Positions 7,401-7,462 of a stretch of 7,462 bases of DNA are shown piece after piece. The stretch spans positions 1-7,462 of the forward strand of contig DASWCJ010000081.1 in assembly GCA_036390155.1 (NCBI GenBank). The letters are read 5' to 3'. The notes beneath the pieces are model-generated. The model had not been told where the DNA came from and did not search any database. It saw only the letters and a program-made list of their open reading frames with translations. This DNA comes from Anaeromyxobacter sp036390155. GTDB lineage: Bacteria; Myxococcota; Myxococcia; Myxococcales; Anaeromyxobacteraceae. Position 1 is the first letter of the stretch. Each line of letters starts with the position of its first letter. The position numbers and the translations under genes are program-made.

Positions 7401-7450
7401 TCACCACCGAGCTCGAGCAGTGGAAGAAGGGCAAGCCCGGCATCCTCTAG
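4439..7450 (+). CDS. NfnA-NfnB (SudB-GltA-like) flavoprotein fused to a C-terminal rubredoxin-like/rubrerythrin module
   Basis: The product is a cytoplasmic-looking 1003-residue protein of four parts. Residues 1-~285 match NfnA/SudB: FAD motif RIPLT (45-49), nucleotide-binding GGGLGVAP (107-114), and a [2Fe-2S] site D218, C223, C226, C238 (Asp plus three Cys, as reported for Nfn). Residues ~303-760 match NfnB/SudA, also annotated GltA: cysteines 334, 337, 342, 346 and 381, 385, 391, 395 for two [4Fe-4S] clusters, FAD motif GSGPAG (438-443), NADPH motif GAGNTA (579-584) with R604-R605, and GGD (727-729). Residues ~798-843 hold eight Cys (798, 801, 813, 814; 823, 826, 840, 843). Residues ~860-995 are a rubrerythrin-type diiron domain: E871, E901xxH904, E952, E981xxH984. 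Nfn exchanges electrons between NADH, NADPH and ferredoxin by flavin-based bifurcation; rubrerythrin reduces peroxide. Coupling of the two is inferred. The common label 'glutamate synthase small chain' is probably misleading, as no GltB-like large subunit is present. Confidence 0.9.
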   Translation: MPYEIVRHEAFSDTTFLWEVKAPDVAAAAQPGHFVMLRLREGGERIPLTVADFDRKAGTITMVVQTLGKTTKEMQENYRAGDSFQDFVGPMGVPQHVGKFGHVVLVGGGLGVAPVFPQLRAFKDAGNKTTGIIGFRNKDLVFWEDRFKKYCDDLVVCTDDGSYGKPGFVTAALKEILEKQKPDLVVAIGPLPMMNACVETTRPFGVKTMVSLNAIMVDGTGMCGSCRVTVDGKVAFACVDGPDFDGHKVDFKELLTRQKRFKALETKAVEDYAHICNLEKQLFDEGKKNYRKIKDLTPNQAHMPERDALDRSRNFKEVNLGYTLEQALGEAERCIQCAKPTCMTGCPVSVDIPRFIRHLVVRDIDGALEVLKESNAFPSVCGRVCPQETQCEAQCVIKAKVEPVGIGRLERFVGDNGKPRPVSVPKFAKKLGKVAICGSGPAGLAAAADLVKYGCDVTIYEALHVVGGVLQYGIPPFRLPRDIIDREVKVLTDQGVKIETNKIIGKTFLVSQLIEEKGFDAVFLGVGAGAPAFMSIPGESASQVYSANEFLTRVNLMGGNIFPLKDTPITLGKSVAVVGAGNTAMDCLRVAKRLGAPTVRCVYRRTEAEAPARVEEIRHAKEEGIEFFFLHAPKEIYADAEGNVKGMKVEEMVLGEPDAKGRRAPMPTGKFKDIECDTVIVALGTKANPVVTQSTPGIELTKWGNIAADDGKAESTQATNLPGVFAGGDIVTGGATVILAMGAGRRAAKSIATYLTAGKKWPISAADVATFLPQTQLITPASFAGATAVGAETILHACPKCHQPVEGDEDYICCGTTSLQWRCTACQKVSDGFAFPYGMCPACGGKLETISGLKAEDAASLEAVRVAFEIELGGMAFYEKAQAEAKDSDMKRLFAKFAGMEKEHMATLVRRYHAQVPAPSPTFKTERAAIYAGIDHKPEDPANLFRIAIAFEQRAVKLFEERAAKANGAEKQLFMELAAEEREHVALLTTELEQWKKGKPGIL

Positions 7451-7462
7451 TCGCCCGTCCGA

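Noticed and set aside
5345..7450. Separate translation of the NfnB-rubrerythrin half from the internal ATG at 5345
   Set aside because: No ribosome-binding sequence precedes it (CGCCGAACCAGGCGCAC), and the frame is continuous with the NfnA half.

Overview
The window is very GC-rich DNA with strong G/C preference at third codon positions. Its gene repertoire is a myxobacterial-type HNH nuclease, an orphan CheY-like receiver, a PilZ-TPR protein, a bacteriohemerythrin, and an Nfn-type flavoprotein carrying a rubrerythrin tail. This combination suggests a member of the Myxococcota, most plausibly an Anaeromyxobacter-like facultative anaerobe. That assignment is inference from protein style and composition, because the window contains no rRNA or other marker gene.

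Layout, left to right. Bases 1-495 (+) hold the 3' part of an HNH endonuclease gene that begins outside the window. It overlaps tail to tail with a single-domain response regulator at 477-893 (-). A short divergent spacer (894-999) separates the regulator from a biopterin-dependent aromatic amino acid hydroxylase at 1000-2589 (+). The hydroxylase converges, with a 7-base gap, on a bacteriohemerythrin at 2597-3043 (-). A divergent spacer (3044-3164) leads to a PilZ-domain protein with a TPR-like tail at 3165-4283 (+). The 155-base spacer 4284-4438 holds two perfect palindromes and a plausible sigma-70 promoter. The remainder, 4439-7450 (+), is one 1003-codon gene.

That last gene is the most notable item. 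It encodes one polypeptide that joins an NfnA-like FAD/[2Fe-2S] subunit, an NfnB/GltA-like FAD/[4Fe-4S] subunit, a double four-cysteine (rubredoxin or zinc-ribbon-like) segment, and a complete rubrerythrin-type diiron domain. Read as a chain, it looks like a self-contained NAD(P)H- and ferredoxin-linked electron path ending in a peroxide- or O2-reducing diiron site. The wiring is inferred, but the domains and ligands are visible in the sequence.

Three of the six proteins carry non-heme iron sites that handle O2 or peroxide: the hydroxylase, the hemerythrin and the rubrerythrin domain. They lie in separate transcription units, so the window shows an oxygen/iron theme but not an operon. No tRNA, rRNA, CRISPR array, insertion sequence or integrase is visible.
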